Origin: Paraphoma chrysanthemicola
Lineage: Eukaryota; Ascomycota; Dothideomycetes; Pleosporales; Phaeosphaeriaceae
Length of the DNA: 64,000 bases
Assembly: GCA_020744225.1 (NCBI GenBank)
Contig: JAGMWG010000006.1
Coordinates: 744,001 to 808,000 of the forward strand
Direction: 5' to 3'
Shown: positions 46,249 through 57,900 of the stretch, piece after piece
Layout: the number at the start of each line of letters is the position of its first letter
Position numbering within the stretch: position 1 is the first letter of the stretch
Notes under the pieces: generated by a model
Databases searched by the model: none
Told to the model about the DNA's origin: nothing
Seen by the model: the letters and a program-made list of their open reading frames with translations, nothing else
Made by a program: the position numbers and the translations under genes

Positions 46249-47650
46249 AATGCTTGACGTTGATGTTTGTATTGGAGGCAAATGCAGAAGAACAGGGACA
46301 AATTGCGGGGGCTTTTGCTTGGCTGATTCAGATAGTCTGTGCGGATGGCTGCGATTGTGCTGATGTTGGGAACAAAACTGGTGAGGAAGATGTTGTAGTA
46401 TATTGGCTCGTTATGATGTGGGTATTCGATACTTCGAAGGGATTGTAGCAACGTCAAGGAAGATTTTAAGAAAGACGTAGCGGGTCAAGGATATATACCA
46501 CAAGCGAGAATTCAAGTGACTCAAGTCGAAAACTTTTCCCGTGCGCTCAAGTAGTGCAAATACTTTTGCGCGGATGTGACACGCGCCGCTCCGTCACACA
46601 TACAGACCGTATAAGGGGTTTGGACCAGGTATACGGGTGCCAGTACCCGCATCCCCATATTTTCGTCGTTTGTGGGGTTCGAATTGAAATGTCGACGTTC
46701 GTGACTCACGACAGAGCTGTGCAATTAGATCAGCGTGACCGAGTCATGTACATGTACTCTATGTAAAAACACAAAATCTCCAACAAAATCTGTCGAAGGG
46801 CGTCTATCATTCTCTCAAGAGCTCAGATGATGCTGTCGAGTCACGGGACACAAGTACGAATCCCTGGAGTTGTCGTGGTCCTTGTCTGTCTTGTGCTACA
46901 CCGGGACCAACGGTACCAAAGATGCCCACCAACCATTCTTACTTAGGGGGAGAATCCATGATCAAGGGCAGGAAGGTTTACAGTCTGAGTACAGAAGTAT
47001 TTCCCGTCGTTTGGAGAAACAAACTGGGTCCTCGAGCCAGCCTCGGTCTGCCTTCCAATGTTGACACCCGACATATGCTATAAGCTTGAAATAAGGAGCG
47101 CTAGAAGCGTTGGGTCATGGCAAACATATGCCGACGCAGGTGTGCACCATTCTGCATCAGATCGAGAAGTCGTCCAAGAGTTGTTCCAGCAGAAGTTAAT
47201 TAGCAACAATCTCCAAATCGGCAGGTGTCAGTCAACGGCGAAGGTTTAGACAATTAACGTTATGTTTCATGCTAAACAGTGAACGTAATATAGTAAGAGA
47301 AGGCAGACGAGCACATTGGTAATAAGTACAATCGTGCGTGTCCAGACCTGGCGCTGGTGAGCATGTTCAAGTGTTGTGTCTTGTTGCCGTGATCCGATTG
47401 TTGCGCGTTGGTGCACGGGCCAACCCAGCCTCACCAACACCAACCACCACATGTCCTGCCACCAACAATTGCGCAACACATTTCGCCACGATGGACTGCA
47501 TAAACGGAAAGCTCCATCTTGCACACTCTTCTTCTCTCTGCAAGTCCAGGTCAACGATATCCAATCTGCAACCACCACGCTCCTTCAATCATCCACGGAC
47601 ACCTGCGCAGATCATCCTTCATACCTAGACTACTCACTTCCACCTTCAAC
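46249..47650. other. Intergenic, about 1.4 kb
   Basis: No supportable gene. The last 150 bp, CA-rich and open in several frames, are the leader of the following secreted protein gene. Confidence 0.4.
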
Positions 47651-48166
47651 ATGATCTTCAACACACAATATTTTGCCATCGTTGCCAGCATCTCCATCTT
47701 AGCCAGTGCGCTACCCTTCGACACAAAGCCTCGCCAGCTTGTCCCCCGACAAAAGAACTATTCGGTCATCAATGTCGACGGCGGGTCTAGCAATACTGCG
47801 CAAGCGACTACAGTAGTCAAGGCGACCAAGACGGTTGAAGTCGTCAACCCTGGACCTACCGTTACACAAGAAGTCACAACAACGGTCGCTGACACGGTGT
47901 CAACACCATCGCCTACCAGCTCAAGCTCAAAATCTACGAGCAGCTCCTCGTCTTCCTCAGTCTCGACACCAACCATCTCTAGCTCGGCATCAAGTAGCAG
48001 CTCGACACCAATCCAAACACTAAAGCCAATCTTCGTCACAGTCACGGTACCAAAGAACGATGGACCGACGGAGTACTATGACAATGGACTCTGGCACACG
48101 AACTATCCTGTCAAGAACTTTGGGACCGCCATCGCAGCGGCTGTTGCACCAAGCTCTACAGCCTAG
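47651..48166 (+). CDS. Secreted Ser/Thr-rich protein, 171 aa
   Basis: Intronless. A signal peptide (MIFNTQYFAIVASISILASA) is followed by a likely Kex2-type site (QLVPRQ), a Thr/Val-rich part (TTVVKATKTVEVVNPGPTVT) and a low-complexity Ser run (about residues 95-120), the kind of region that is heavily O-mannosylated. The C-terminal part has a conserved-looking PIFVTVTVPKNDGPTEYYD and ends in a hydrophobic GTAIAAAVAPSSTA. This could be a weak GPI-anchor signal, though the hydrophobic tail is short. Likely a cell-wall or extracellular structural protein. There are no cysteines in the mature part, so it is not a classic effector. Confidence 0.75.
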   Translation: MIFNTQYFAIVASISILASALPFDTKPRQLVPRQKNYSVINVDGGSSNTAQATTVVKATKTVEVVNPGPTVTQEVTTTVADTVSTPSPTSSSSKSTSSSSSSSVSTPTISSSASSSSSTPIQTLKPIFVTVTVPKNDGPTEYYDNGLWHTNYPVKNFGTAIAAAVAPSSTA

Positions 48167-48641
48167 CCAGCTCAGGAGAGGTGCAGAGCAGTTCTGAAGC
48201 AGATGAAATCCCGACTTTCCAGGAGGCGGAGCAGGAGGAGATGCTGAATTTCGGAGACGATCTTCTTGAACATACTTTGAATCTGGGTACAAATGTTTCG
48301 TGGGTTTCTGGCGTTCATTAAGGCACGAGTAATGGGATACGGAATACGGGAACATGGGAACGGCCACATAGCATTAGACCGGCGCTTGAAATGTGCGAGA
48401 TAGCCGCACTGATATAGATACGATCGAATGTATACATAATGAGAGTACACCTGAATCTTTTCATCTTGAAACGAATGTCACTGTTGGTGTAGTGATGGCT
48501 GAGTGATGACGCAGGCCCGAAGGAGAAGCTCCCATCCCTGCAAGCTTGGCGCGCCGTTGACATGCCGCGAACTCCAACCAGGCGGTGCCTGTCTGCCCAC
48601 CAGCTCTCCACACCCCGGACTCTTCCACGCCGCCGCTCACA
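48167..48641. other. Intergenic, promoter of VPS35
   Basis: 475 bp between two plus-strand genes. No TATA box close to the VPS35 ATG; nothing else seen. Confidence 0.4.
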
Positions 48642-51578
48642 ATGGCGTCGCCGCCGCCCGTAGAAGACCAGGCTCGCCTGCTCGAAGATGCCCTCGCCGT
48701 CGTGCGCCAGCAGACAATGCTTATGCGCCGGTGCCTGGAGACGCCTGGGAAGCTGATGGATGCGCTCAAGTGCAGGTACAGTTCCCGCCAGATATTCTTA
48801 TATATAGGGAAGAGAGTATGAAACTGATGCCTCAATCGCAGCTCGACGCTCGTTTCGGAGCTGCGCACAAGCAGCCTCGGCCCCAAGCAGTACTATGAGC
48901 TCTACATGGCCGTCTTCGATGCCCTGCGCCACCTTGCCGTCTACCTGCGCGAGAACCACCCGGTGAACCACCTCGCCGACCTGTATGAGCTCGTTCAATA
49001 TGCCGGAAATATCATCCCCCGGCTGTATCTCATGTGCACAGTCGGCACCGTTTACATGGCCATTGAGGATGCGCCAGTCAAGGAGATCATGAAGGACATG
49101 ATGGAGATGAGTCGCGGAGTCCAGCACCCCATCCGCGGCCTGTTTCTGCGGTACTACCTTGCCGGCCAAGCACGCGACCACCTTCCGACTGGTGACGGCG
49201 AGGGACCGGAGGGCAATCTCCAGGACTCGATCAGCTTCATACTGACCAATTTCGTGGAAATGAACAAGTTATGGGTGCGGCTGCAACACCAGGGCCACTC
49301 GAGGGAGCGCGAGCAGCGGACCAAGGAGCGACAGGAGCTGCAGCTGCTTGTAGGAAGCAACCTGGTCCGGCTTAGCCAGCTGGTTGACCTGGAGAACTAC
49401 AAGAAGATCCTGAACCCACTGTTGGAGCAGATTGTGCAGTGTCGGGATGTTTTGGCGCAGGAGTATCTGCTAGAAGGCACGCCAGGCCCCAACGATCAAT
49501 CATCAGTGCTAACATGTCGCAGTTGTGACCCAGGTCTTCCCCGACGAGTTCCACTTGCACACTCTCGACCAGTTCCTCTCTGCCGTCGCACGCTTGAATC
49601 CGCACGTAAACGTCAAGGCTATCGTCGTTGGGCTCATGGATCGGTTATCCTCATACGCGCAGCGGGAAGCTGAGACAGAAAGCCCCGAGCAGCGCAAGAA
49701 GACGGAAGAAGAGTCGATAGCACAACTTCTGGAGCAGATGCGGATAGCAAAGGAGAAGAAGGCCGCCGAGCCTGAACCCGCGCCAGCACAGCAAAACGGG
49801 GAGTCTTCGGAAGCACAATCAGGCGCTGAAGAGACACCCACTGAAGCTTCGTCGACAACAGCTGTATCGGTTGCGGAGACGGAGACAGAAACAGCTGAGA
49901 CAGACGACGCGGTCGAGAAGAAGCGCGGCATTCCCAGCAATGTCAAGCTGTTTGAGATCTTTCACGAGCAGGTGCAGACACTGGTCAAGATGCAGCGGTT
50001 ACCGATACAAGACACCATTGGGCTTCTTGTTTCGCTTGCCAACCTGGCATTGTGGGTAATCGAAATTCCAGGGTCTCATTCCTGCTAACATCACCAGGAA
50101 CATCTACCCCGAACGTCTCGACTACATTGATCAGGTACTAACATTCGCGAACCAAAAGGTCAGCGAGTACCAGAACAGCGCCGACCTCCACTCGCAAGCC
50201 ACACAAAGTCAGATCCTCAACCTCCTCCTTTCGCCTATCAAGACATACGTATCCCTCTTCACAGCTCTCGCACTACCGAACTACATCCCCCTCTTACATT
50301 CGCAACCATACCCAACGCGGCGGGCGGTCGCGGGCGAGGTCGCGAGGAGTCTGATGCGCAACCAGACGTACATCACCTCAGTCGAGAATCTGGAAAGTTC
50401 GCTTGAAATCCTCAAGGTATTGATCCGAGAAGGCATACAGCAAGCTACCGGATACCCAGGCGGTCCCATACAAAGACGAGCGCAAGAGACTGAGGAGACG
50501 ATAGAAGAGCAGGGTTGGCTGGCACGGATAGTACATCTAATTCGTGGCAAGGACAACGATACACAATTCAAGGTATGATCAGTGATAGCCCTCTCGTACA
50601 CACAATTCTGACATTAGCATAGCTCCTCCAAGCAGCGCGAAAGGCCTTCTCGGAGGGCAACGAGCGGGTCAAATACACCACACCCGCCATCATCACGGCT
50701 TCTCTCAAGCTCGCGCGACAATACAAGAAGCGCGAGCATTTCGACGACAACTGGCAATCGCAATCATCTGCCCTCTACAAGTTTATGCACAACACCCTGT
50801 CGACCTTGTACACTCGAGTCAATGGCTCCGCAGATCTTTCCCTTCGCCTTTTCATCGCATGTGGTCAGGTTGCAGATCAGAACAACTTCGAAGAGGTTGC
50901 ATATGAATACTTTGCGCAAGCATTCACGATCTACGAAGAGGCTATCAGCGACTCGAGAGCACAGTTCCAGGCGGTCTGTGTGATAGCGAGCGGGCTGCAC
51001 ACGACAAGGAATTTCGGCAAAGAGAACTACGACACGTTGATCACAAAGTGTGCGCTCCACGGAAGCAAATTGCTCAAGAAGCCAGATCAATGTCGGGCAG
51101 TGTACCTTGCTAGCCACCTTTGGTGGGCTACCGAAATCCGGGCATTGGGTGAGGAGGATCCAAAGACTGTGAGTAGTTACATTTCCTGGTGCACATGACA
51201 AAGCTGACCGCAGTAGCTCTACCGTGATGGCAAGCGAGTGCTCGAGTGCTTACAACGAGCACTACGCGTTGCTGATGCATGCATGGACGCAGCAGTATCC
51301 GTTGAACTGTTCGTTGAGATCTTGAACAGATACGTGTACTACTTCGACCAGGAGAACGATGCTGTAAGAGCCACCAGTCCCTACACGCTTCCTGTACCAC
51401 GCCTAACAAACCACAGGTCACCACGAAATACCTCAATGGCCTCATCGAGCTCATCCACTCCAACCTTCAATCCAACGAAAACGCATCCAGCCTCGAGAAC
51501 CCCAGGAAACACTTCCAACGCACCCTTGACTACATAGCGAGCAGAGAGTACGAGGGTGTAGTCACAACTGCAAAGTAG
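48642..51578 (+). CDS. VPS35: VPS35, core subunit of the retromer complex, 875 aa
   Basis: Cargo-binding alpha-solenoid of retromer, which recycles receptors such as Vps10 from endosomes to the Golgi; binds Vps26 and Vps29. Seven exons: 48642..48775, 48842..49476, 49523..50051, 50098..50572, 50623..51168, 51217..51363 and 51417..51578. All phases agree. The second intron (49477..49522) begins with GC rather than GT. N-terminal signature: LLEDALAVVRQQTMLM, LRTSSLGPKQYYELYM, and GVQHPIRGLFLRYYL, the Vps26-binding PRLYL region included. An acidic low-complexity insert (about residues 310-390, Glu/Ala/Thr-rich) precedes KLFEIFHEQVQTLVKMQRL. The C-terminal Vps29-binding half runs through KYTTPAIITASLKLARQ to LNRYVYYFDQ and HSNLQSNE. 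Length is normal for fungi. Confidence 0.96.
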
Positions 51579-52525
51579 TAATGTTGCGACGACGTGGTGA
51601 AGGGGACGGAACAGAAGTTGTTTTGCAAGGGGCCCTTGTAAGATTACTCGCAAGGAACTTATCTGGCACAGCGCCTTAATGTGCGCGCTTTTAGTATATA
51701 GCATTTTTGGATTGGAGGGGACGAATACGATTGTGTGAAAGTAGCTTTGTTGGAGCCTTTGCGAACGAGGGTGATGCTGACCACGAAAGTAGCAAGCTTT
51801 CCCAGCATGTCCGTGGAAGATGCCAAGACGAAACATATAAAAGCAGGTCACCAGGTCCATTTCTCCCTTTCCCTCTCTCATATTACCATACGTTCCGGGA
51901 TCTGACTGTTTGTATTTCTCAAAATCTACGAAAGCTGACCAATGATCTTTGCCCAGTCTGGAGGTCTAAAGCTTATATATCAAAATGATCACGAGTCTCT
52001 CATCATGTGTTGAGAACCTCAGAATTTCGCATGAGGATAAATTCTGGGACAGAGGCTGGATAATTACATGAATTACCTCTTGTTCAGAAGATGAAAAGTG
52101 CAACATTACCTATGTACGAAGCAATTGTGGGTGTTATTGTTCGTCGGAGTCTCCCAAATGCATCACTCGACGGAATGTGGTGACGAGAATGGGAAAATCA
52201 AATTGATTTGAAAAGGCACATGGACTCGTAGAACAAGTGCTTTACCAAAATCCGATTTGGATGCTCATATGAGTTTTCGTGTGGGTGGCCTATATAAATC
52301 CCTCCTGAGTCTCTTCCCTCATTCATTCTCAGTTCAATATTCTTGACTTTCTCCAAAGATTTGCAGTGGCTTGCGATGGCGTCGGTCCTCGCTTGTTCAT
52401 GCTAATTTGAAACGGCGATGATATGTCCCATGGGCTTCGGTCCGGTGTCGTTTTCGGTTTTGAGAATCTATGTCTTCGGATGAGCACAAGCATGATGGTC
52501 TTGTGCGAAGAGAAAAATGTCCATG
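51579..52525. other. Intergenic, downstream of VPS35
   Basis: AT-richer than the flanking genes. No intact gene; decayed coding sequence may continue here from the relic at 52526-52977, in shifted frames down to about 52330. Confidence 0.4.
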
Positions 52526-52977
52526 TCATGTGTATGTCCCTGAGGAGGGACTTGCGAAAGCGTTACCCGCCCAGAATATGACTTGGAGGCGAAGACTCTG
52601 GAACGCGAAAAGAGAGTGCTTATTTCGATATAGTGCATCAATGAAGTCCTTGTTAAGTCGCTGCATGTCTTTGTCAGAAACTACAATGTAGAGTGGTAGT
52701 GGTTCATCCTTGGACTAGTGTCTTCAGGATTGTATACAATCTTGTCGCCGCGTTGTAGTTGTATTCTCCATCTATCTGCAACAACTCGCACCGCATGTTT
52801 TAAGGTTCTTAGGGACAATTTTCTTGTCACGAAGAGCATCGTGTACGGAAGTGTGGGTTCGTTCACTTTCGAAATCCGCTCGTACTTGCCATAAGAGCTA
52901 TAATCTGAGACCGTGAATTGGCTGTGCGTACTTAACCATATACTGATTGGTCTCATAATGTGCGAGGGAGAGGTCAT
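52526..52977 (-). pseudogene. Coding-like relic in two frames, unknown family
   Basis: From ATG 52977 one frame reads MTSPSHIMRPISIWLSTHSQ, SKVNEPTLPYTMLFVTRKL, AVRVVADRWRIQLQRGDKI and VYNPEDTSPR, then ends at a stop near 52684. Starting at about 52708 another frame reads DEPLPLYIVVSDKDMQRLN, KDFIDALYRNKHSLFAF and LRLQVIFWAGNAFASPSSG to a stop at 52526. Both parts look like protein and would be continuous if one base were restored around 52706-52710. An intron that joins them (donor about 52795, acceptor about 52713) would remove protein-like sequence. I therefore call it a frameshifted relic; a two-exon gene remains possible. Confidence 0.4.
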
Positions 52978-53362
52978 ACTAATGCCGGGCTACCCCTCAG
53001 AAAACTAGCCAAGTGCCGCTAGTGCGGATTGCCGTCTTGTGCACGTGAAGTCATGGGAGAGCCATCCCATCTCCATCTCGAACACACCAAGTGGCGTCAA
53101 GTAGAACATATCACGATATGTCTATCTCATGCCCCCTCGCTTGAAGCCACGGTCGTGAATCACGCAGACCACTCACCATGGCTTGCAGTGTAACCCAGTC
53201 CGTGGCCTCGTGTTCTCAGCCTCACAGCTGCCCCGCCAAGCTGAGGAACACTTGAGTACTCTTAATCCGACAAGGCTCGACTCCTGCAAAGTCTTTCACT
53301 GCGCTTTCAATCTTTATTGCCGTTTTTCAGTATCGACAAGGAACATTTCTACCATATTCAAG
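52978..53362. other. Promoter and leader of the second HET gene
   Basis: Contains a short upstream ORF starting with ATG at 53178 in another frame than the HET gene. Nothing else recognised. Confidence 0.4.
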
Positions 53363-55484
53363 ATGCCTTACGAGTACGACCACCTTGACACTGAGCGCCG
53401 CCAATTCCGTCGCCTGGTCCTCCACCCAGCGCAAAATCATAGTGACCCGCTCCATGTCTCGCTAGAGATCGTCGAGTTTGAAGAATCGGTCGAGTATGAG
53501 GCTTTGTCTTATGTCTGGGGACCTACGACGCCCGCTGGTCACTTGTTTCTGAACGACAGCCGCATTTCCATCACGCCGAATCTAGATTGCGCATTGCGCC
53601 ATTTGCGAAATGCCGATTCCAAGCGATTTCTCTGGGTCGATGCGCTCTGCATCAATCAGGAGGACATGGAAGAGAAAGTGACTCAGATCAAGATGATGCA
53701 AGTTATCTATGCTTTCGCTGTGGGTGTATTGGTCTGGCTAGGCCCCGGCACGCCTCAGACAGATAACGCGATGCGAGCTATTGAGAAGTTCGACAAACAG
53801 ACTTGGCAGACGTACGAATTTCAAGTCAACTTTATGGACATCATCTATCTCGACTGGTTCACGCGCATCTGGGTCGTACAGGAGTTTGTGCTGGGCTGGA
53901 ACCCGAAAGAGAGTCCGAAGATTGGATGCGGCACCGTCTGGGTACCTTGGATCTCGTTTTGGGCGGCTTGGGCACACTTCAATGACGGACTTAATACTAT
54001 GCAGGCAGAGCACGACCGGTTGTATCGGGAAGCTATCGAAGAAACATTTCAGCCCTCCTGGGTTGATGCAGTGAAGAAGCACCCACCTGCGCCACGCGCT
54101 GTTCGATCAAACAACCCACTAGAAGAACGGGTTTTGACTGGCTTGCGATCGGCATTTGGTGATGATTTCGCATCGTATACAGGCCATGCAGATGTCGCCC
54201 AGCTCTTCGAAGACGTCCAGACTCGTTCAGCTTTGTGGACAGCTCGGGCCAATGTCATGGACCACCATGCCTACGAAGATGCTCATGCAAAGAACTTCTA
54301 CCGTCGACTTGACTACTACAAAAGAGTTCCAATGCAATATTGTGGATTCTTGATGCATGCGCGCGGAACGGTCGCTATTAGCCGGAAATCTTTGACATTC
54401 ACTGAAATTCTCAAGGGGACGATGAATCTCCGATCGACAAACCCGAGAGATAAGATATATGGCATCCTTGGTCTAGTCGGTAAGGATGCCCGTGCGGCAA
54501 TCCCAATCGATTGTAAGTTCAAGATTCTTCTTGCGATCAGGTTGATAGGACGCCGAAAGTGATTCTTGACTAAATGTGCGTATCCTCCTACTGACACACA
54601 CCTCTCGTGCAGATTACAAGCCGCCAGAATGGACATTTGTCCCGACCATGGTGTACATTATCCAGAATGAGCCTGAAGGTCTCTCAATTCTCGGCCTAAT
54701 TTGGCAGACTCGTCATTTTAAAACATCTATCCCGTCTTGGGTCGCGGACTTTACGGTCTCTGCCCATTTCAGTGATGAACACAACCCTGTCATGCTCCGC
54801 GGTAGTTGCAGTAACGCTGCTTGGTCGTGGGCGCAAGACGTTGCCATTTCAACGGATCAAACAACCTTGACCGCTTCTGGGATCTCTTTTGGCACGGTAG
54901 CCCACGTGCTTGATATGGTCGACGGCAGCCGCAGCTATTTTACTGAACGCTTCCATGAGATTGAAACCCTCATCCAGACTCGCTGTCCCGCTTCGCAAGA
55001 GCCCGTGTGGCGTACGCTCGTCGGTATTCGTAACGGAGATGCTGCTACATGCCTGCCGTACCCGGAGGCTTGGGAAGTGCTCCTAGGCCGAGCACGGGAA
55101 GTCAGTGGAACGGCACAGAAAATGTTTCACGATGCTATACTGCCGATCGCGAAAGGAAGAAAGTTCTTCATTACGGACAAGGGCTTCGCTGGAATTGCGA
55201 CGTCTATGTTGCGGGTTGGCGATACTGTGGTCATCATCCCTGGCATGGTGAGATGTGCTGTGCTAAGAGAGGTGCATGATCCGCTCAATGATCTGGGGAT
55301 CCATGTCGATGTGGCAGAAGTGGAGGGCGCAAAGGAGAGGGGCTTCCATAGGATTACGGGCTTTGCGTACGTTGGATGTCATGATAGGGAGGACTTTGAG
55401 CGACGGGAGAAGGATGGCTTGAAGGACGGATGGAAAGAACATCGGTGCTTGAGCAGGAAGATGGAGAAGTGGCATATTGTTTGA
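53363..55484 (+). CDS. HET-domain (heterokaryon incompatibility) protein, 673 aa
   Basis: Exons 53363..54512 and 54613..55484, with a 100-nt GT-AG intron joining AAIPIDY to YKPPEW. The HET domain lies at about residues 30-180: VEYEALSYVWGP, RHLRNADSKRFLWVDALCINQED, MMQVIYAFAVGVLVWLG, and WFTRIWVVQEFVLG. After a variable middle part comes NPRDKIYGILGLVG, a segment found after the domain in most HET-6-type proteins, and a C-terminal region with DKGFAGIATSMLRVGDTVVIIPG. The first ATG in frame is used (MPYEYDHLDTER). It differs strongly from the HET protein at 14951-16874 and is not a recent duplicate. Role in self/non-self recognition is by family only. Confidence 0.9.
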
Positions 55485-55653
55485 CAAGTGACATGAACGC
55501 TTAGCCTCCTCTGATGAACAAATGTGAGCATGTGATAAAATCTATTGGTATCTAGAACTAAATGATAATCGGACATTTGCCTCCGAAAAAGGCTCAAACT
55601 ATACAATGAGAAGACAAAAGCAACGAGACATGTATCAGTCAGCTTCAGCCGAA

Positions 55654-56688
55654 TCAGCAGTTGAAGCCCATATCACCTTCGCGGTTACCATACTCGTACC
55701 CATGCTCCGGGCCATTACCAAAAGTGCTCTGGTGGCTTGCATCATTATTTTGCCACGTCTGGCTTCCATACTTGAACACAACAGGATCGGTATCACCACC
55801 CTTGGCCTCGATTTCCACAGTATATGGCAAATGACTCGTCACGCTCAGCGTCTTGCTCTTCGGGTCGATATCCCGGCGTTGCACGCTACCGATGATCTTC
55901 TTCGCTGCGTCGTAGATAATGACATCGAAAGCGTAATCCGCGCCAATGCCATACTCGTTGCGCTGGTTTTGAACCACATGCATCGTACACCATCCGGGCG
56001 TAAAACCTGGTGCAGGGTCGACGGGCTTGAAGATGCTTAGGCCGAAAGCTGCAGTGCCGACCTTTGGGATGCCGCATTCCCAGCTAATGGATCTGGTACC
56101 TAGAACATGGGTCTTGGTGCACAAGTTGCCGTGCTGGCCCTTGGAGTTGTCGAGAATTTCTTGCACGTTCAATGGTTCCCAGTCATTGAGGTTGGCGAAC
56201 TGGTAGACTGGGTGGTGTAGGCCATCTTCTTTATTGCCGTCGATGCCGCCCGCCTTCGTGAAAGTAATCGAGAAGTCGCCGATTTCTGGGCGAGTGAAAT
56301 ATTGGCGTCCGCCAAGGTAGCATACATTCCCTGCGTGCTTGTGTTAGTAGAATCCTCGCTCAGGTATTGATATTGACTTACAGGCTGGCAACTTCTCGTA
56401 AGATTTGTCGCTCGCACCGCAGTTGATAAGAGTGCGACAATTTGCGCCATCTGTTGTCTCTACGAAGAGACTGCATTTGTCAGGGACAGACGGGTCATAT
56501 GCATTCCTGTCTTCAAGGTATTCCTTGACGGCGAGATAGAGTGTTACAACACCCATGCCATTGAATCCCTTGGCTCTGGATACGAGTGACGTTGTGACTG
56601 TGGGCATTGCTTGAGTTACGGGTGCTGTAAGGAGGAGTGCTGCAATCGCCGGCACCGCGAGGGTGGCTCGAGGTTGTGGGAAAAGCAT
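55654..56688 (-). CDS. Secreted protein, 327 aa, uncharacterised
   Basis: Exons 56688..56382 and 56330..55654; the 51-nt intron has GTAAGT as donor, an ACTAAC branch site and a CAG acceptor. A signal peptide (MLFPQPRATLAVPAIAALLL up to TQA) is followed by KGFNGMGVVTLYLAVKEYLE, a Cys-containing part (CSLFVETTDGANCRTLINCG), YLGGRQYFTRPEIGDFSIT, and a C-terminal globular region with LCTKTHVLG, SWECGIPK and GWCTMHVVQNQ. The end is Gly/Asn/His-rich (GNGPEHGYEYGNREGD) and finishes in Cys. About eight to ten cysteines suggest disulfides. I know no family for it. Secretion is well supported, function is not. Confidence 0.75.
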
Positions 56689-57900
56689 AATTGGTAGACG
56701 GGATATTCTTGAAAAAAGGCGGCTTAATGATACTGCTGTGGCTTTGAAATGTGAAGCTTGTTCTGTTGATGCTGCTTGATGTCGAAAGAACAGATGAAGA
56801 CCTTCACTACTTTATACATCTGGCTCCATATTGAGCACACACCTCTCTGTGAGGCATTCCATATGATCATGGCATTCGTTTCCGAAATAGGCCTACTCAA
56901 CTCGACCCCAAACAACCTTCGATGAGGCTGGACACCTTAACTTGGTAGTACTGCCTTAGGACAGAAAATCGTTCACGCTGTATCAGCATGGAGGTATGCC
57001 ACTTCGACCTATCAAACCCTTGCAGGTGGTGGAGCCTTTGTTTTCCAATGGTTGGTGTTGGCGAGGCTGTGTCTTGGACGTGCCCGGTCGCGGGGAGTGG
57101 GCGAAGCTTTGGCGCCGAGCTAGACAAGGCTTAATTCTAAAAATGAATCCCAGCCAATGACGTGTGGGCTAATGGGTAAGGCGTCCACACTGTCCACTCC
57201 AAGGAAGGCGAGCTCAGCAATACCGAGATTGGAGTGGATCGAGGTTGTGGAGTTTCAAGTTGGGATGGCAGATTGAGCGAGGAGGCGCAGCGAAAAAGAG
57301 TTCGGCGATTGCCCTGTCAAGGGTCGATGATGTGGGCGGAGCAAGTGCAGACGAGCAGGCTGATCCCTACTTTATGAATAGTGCCAGCGAAGGATACAGC
57401 ACAACTTCACAAAGAGATATGGCAAGATATTCGTATCTGCTAGCATCGTCTCTGTTCCGTAGAATATCTAGATGATTCAATTATTCAACTTCAATTGAGC
57501 CTGGATGTGATCATGTGCAGACCATTCACGTTACCACACATGACTTGAACGCATATCAAGGCAAGCTCAATGCCGTCAAATCTGAAAGGTAAAAGTAGTA
57601 ACATTTTTTGGCCCCATTCGACGTCATCCCATCTTTCCAAATTCTATCACTTCCGTCATCAAAGAAGGGCCGATGGCCCGAGAGTGGAGAAAGTTTGACA
57701 TATCACAATCTATTCCAGAACATCCTTCGACATCACAAGAATTGAAGAACGTGTTGCTGGGGTTTCAGTCAAGGATTTCTGATCATCGCATTCATGTACT
57801 TCGGACAAATCTAGACAGCTTAAGTTTCCTGCCCGTATCCATATTTCGGCCTGACACTGTTGCTGAACAGAACTTCTGCTGTCATAGAGCCCGGACTTTC
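56689..57900. other. Intergenic, about 1.2 kb
   Basis: Upstream of the secreted protein and downstream of the DJ-1 gene. No gene seen. It contains an exact 10-bp inverted repeat at 57193-57202 and 57229-57238 next to a tRNA-A-box-like sequence (57166-57184), but no complete tRNA. Confidence 0.45.

Noticed and set aside
46600..46700. tRNA-like GGTTCGAATT and hairpin in the 46.6-kb region
   Set aside because: No acceptor or anticodon stem can be built; the hairpin CGGGT...ACCCG is short and isolated.
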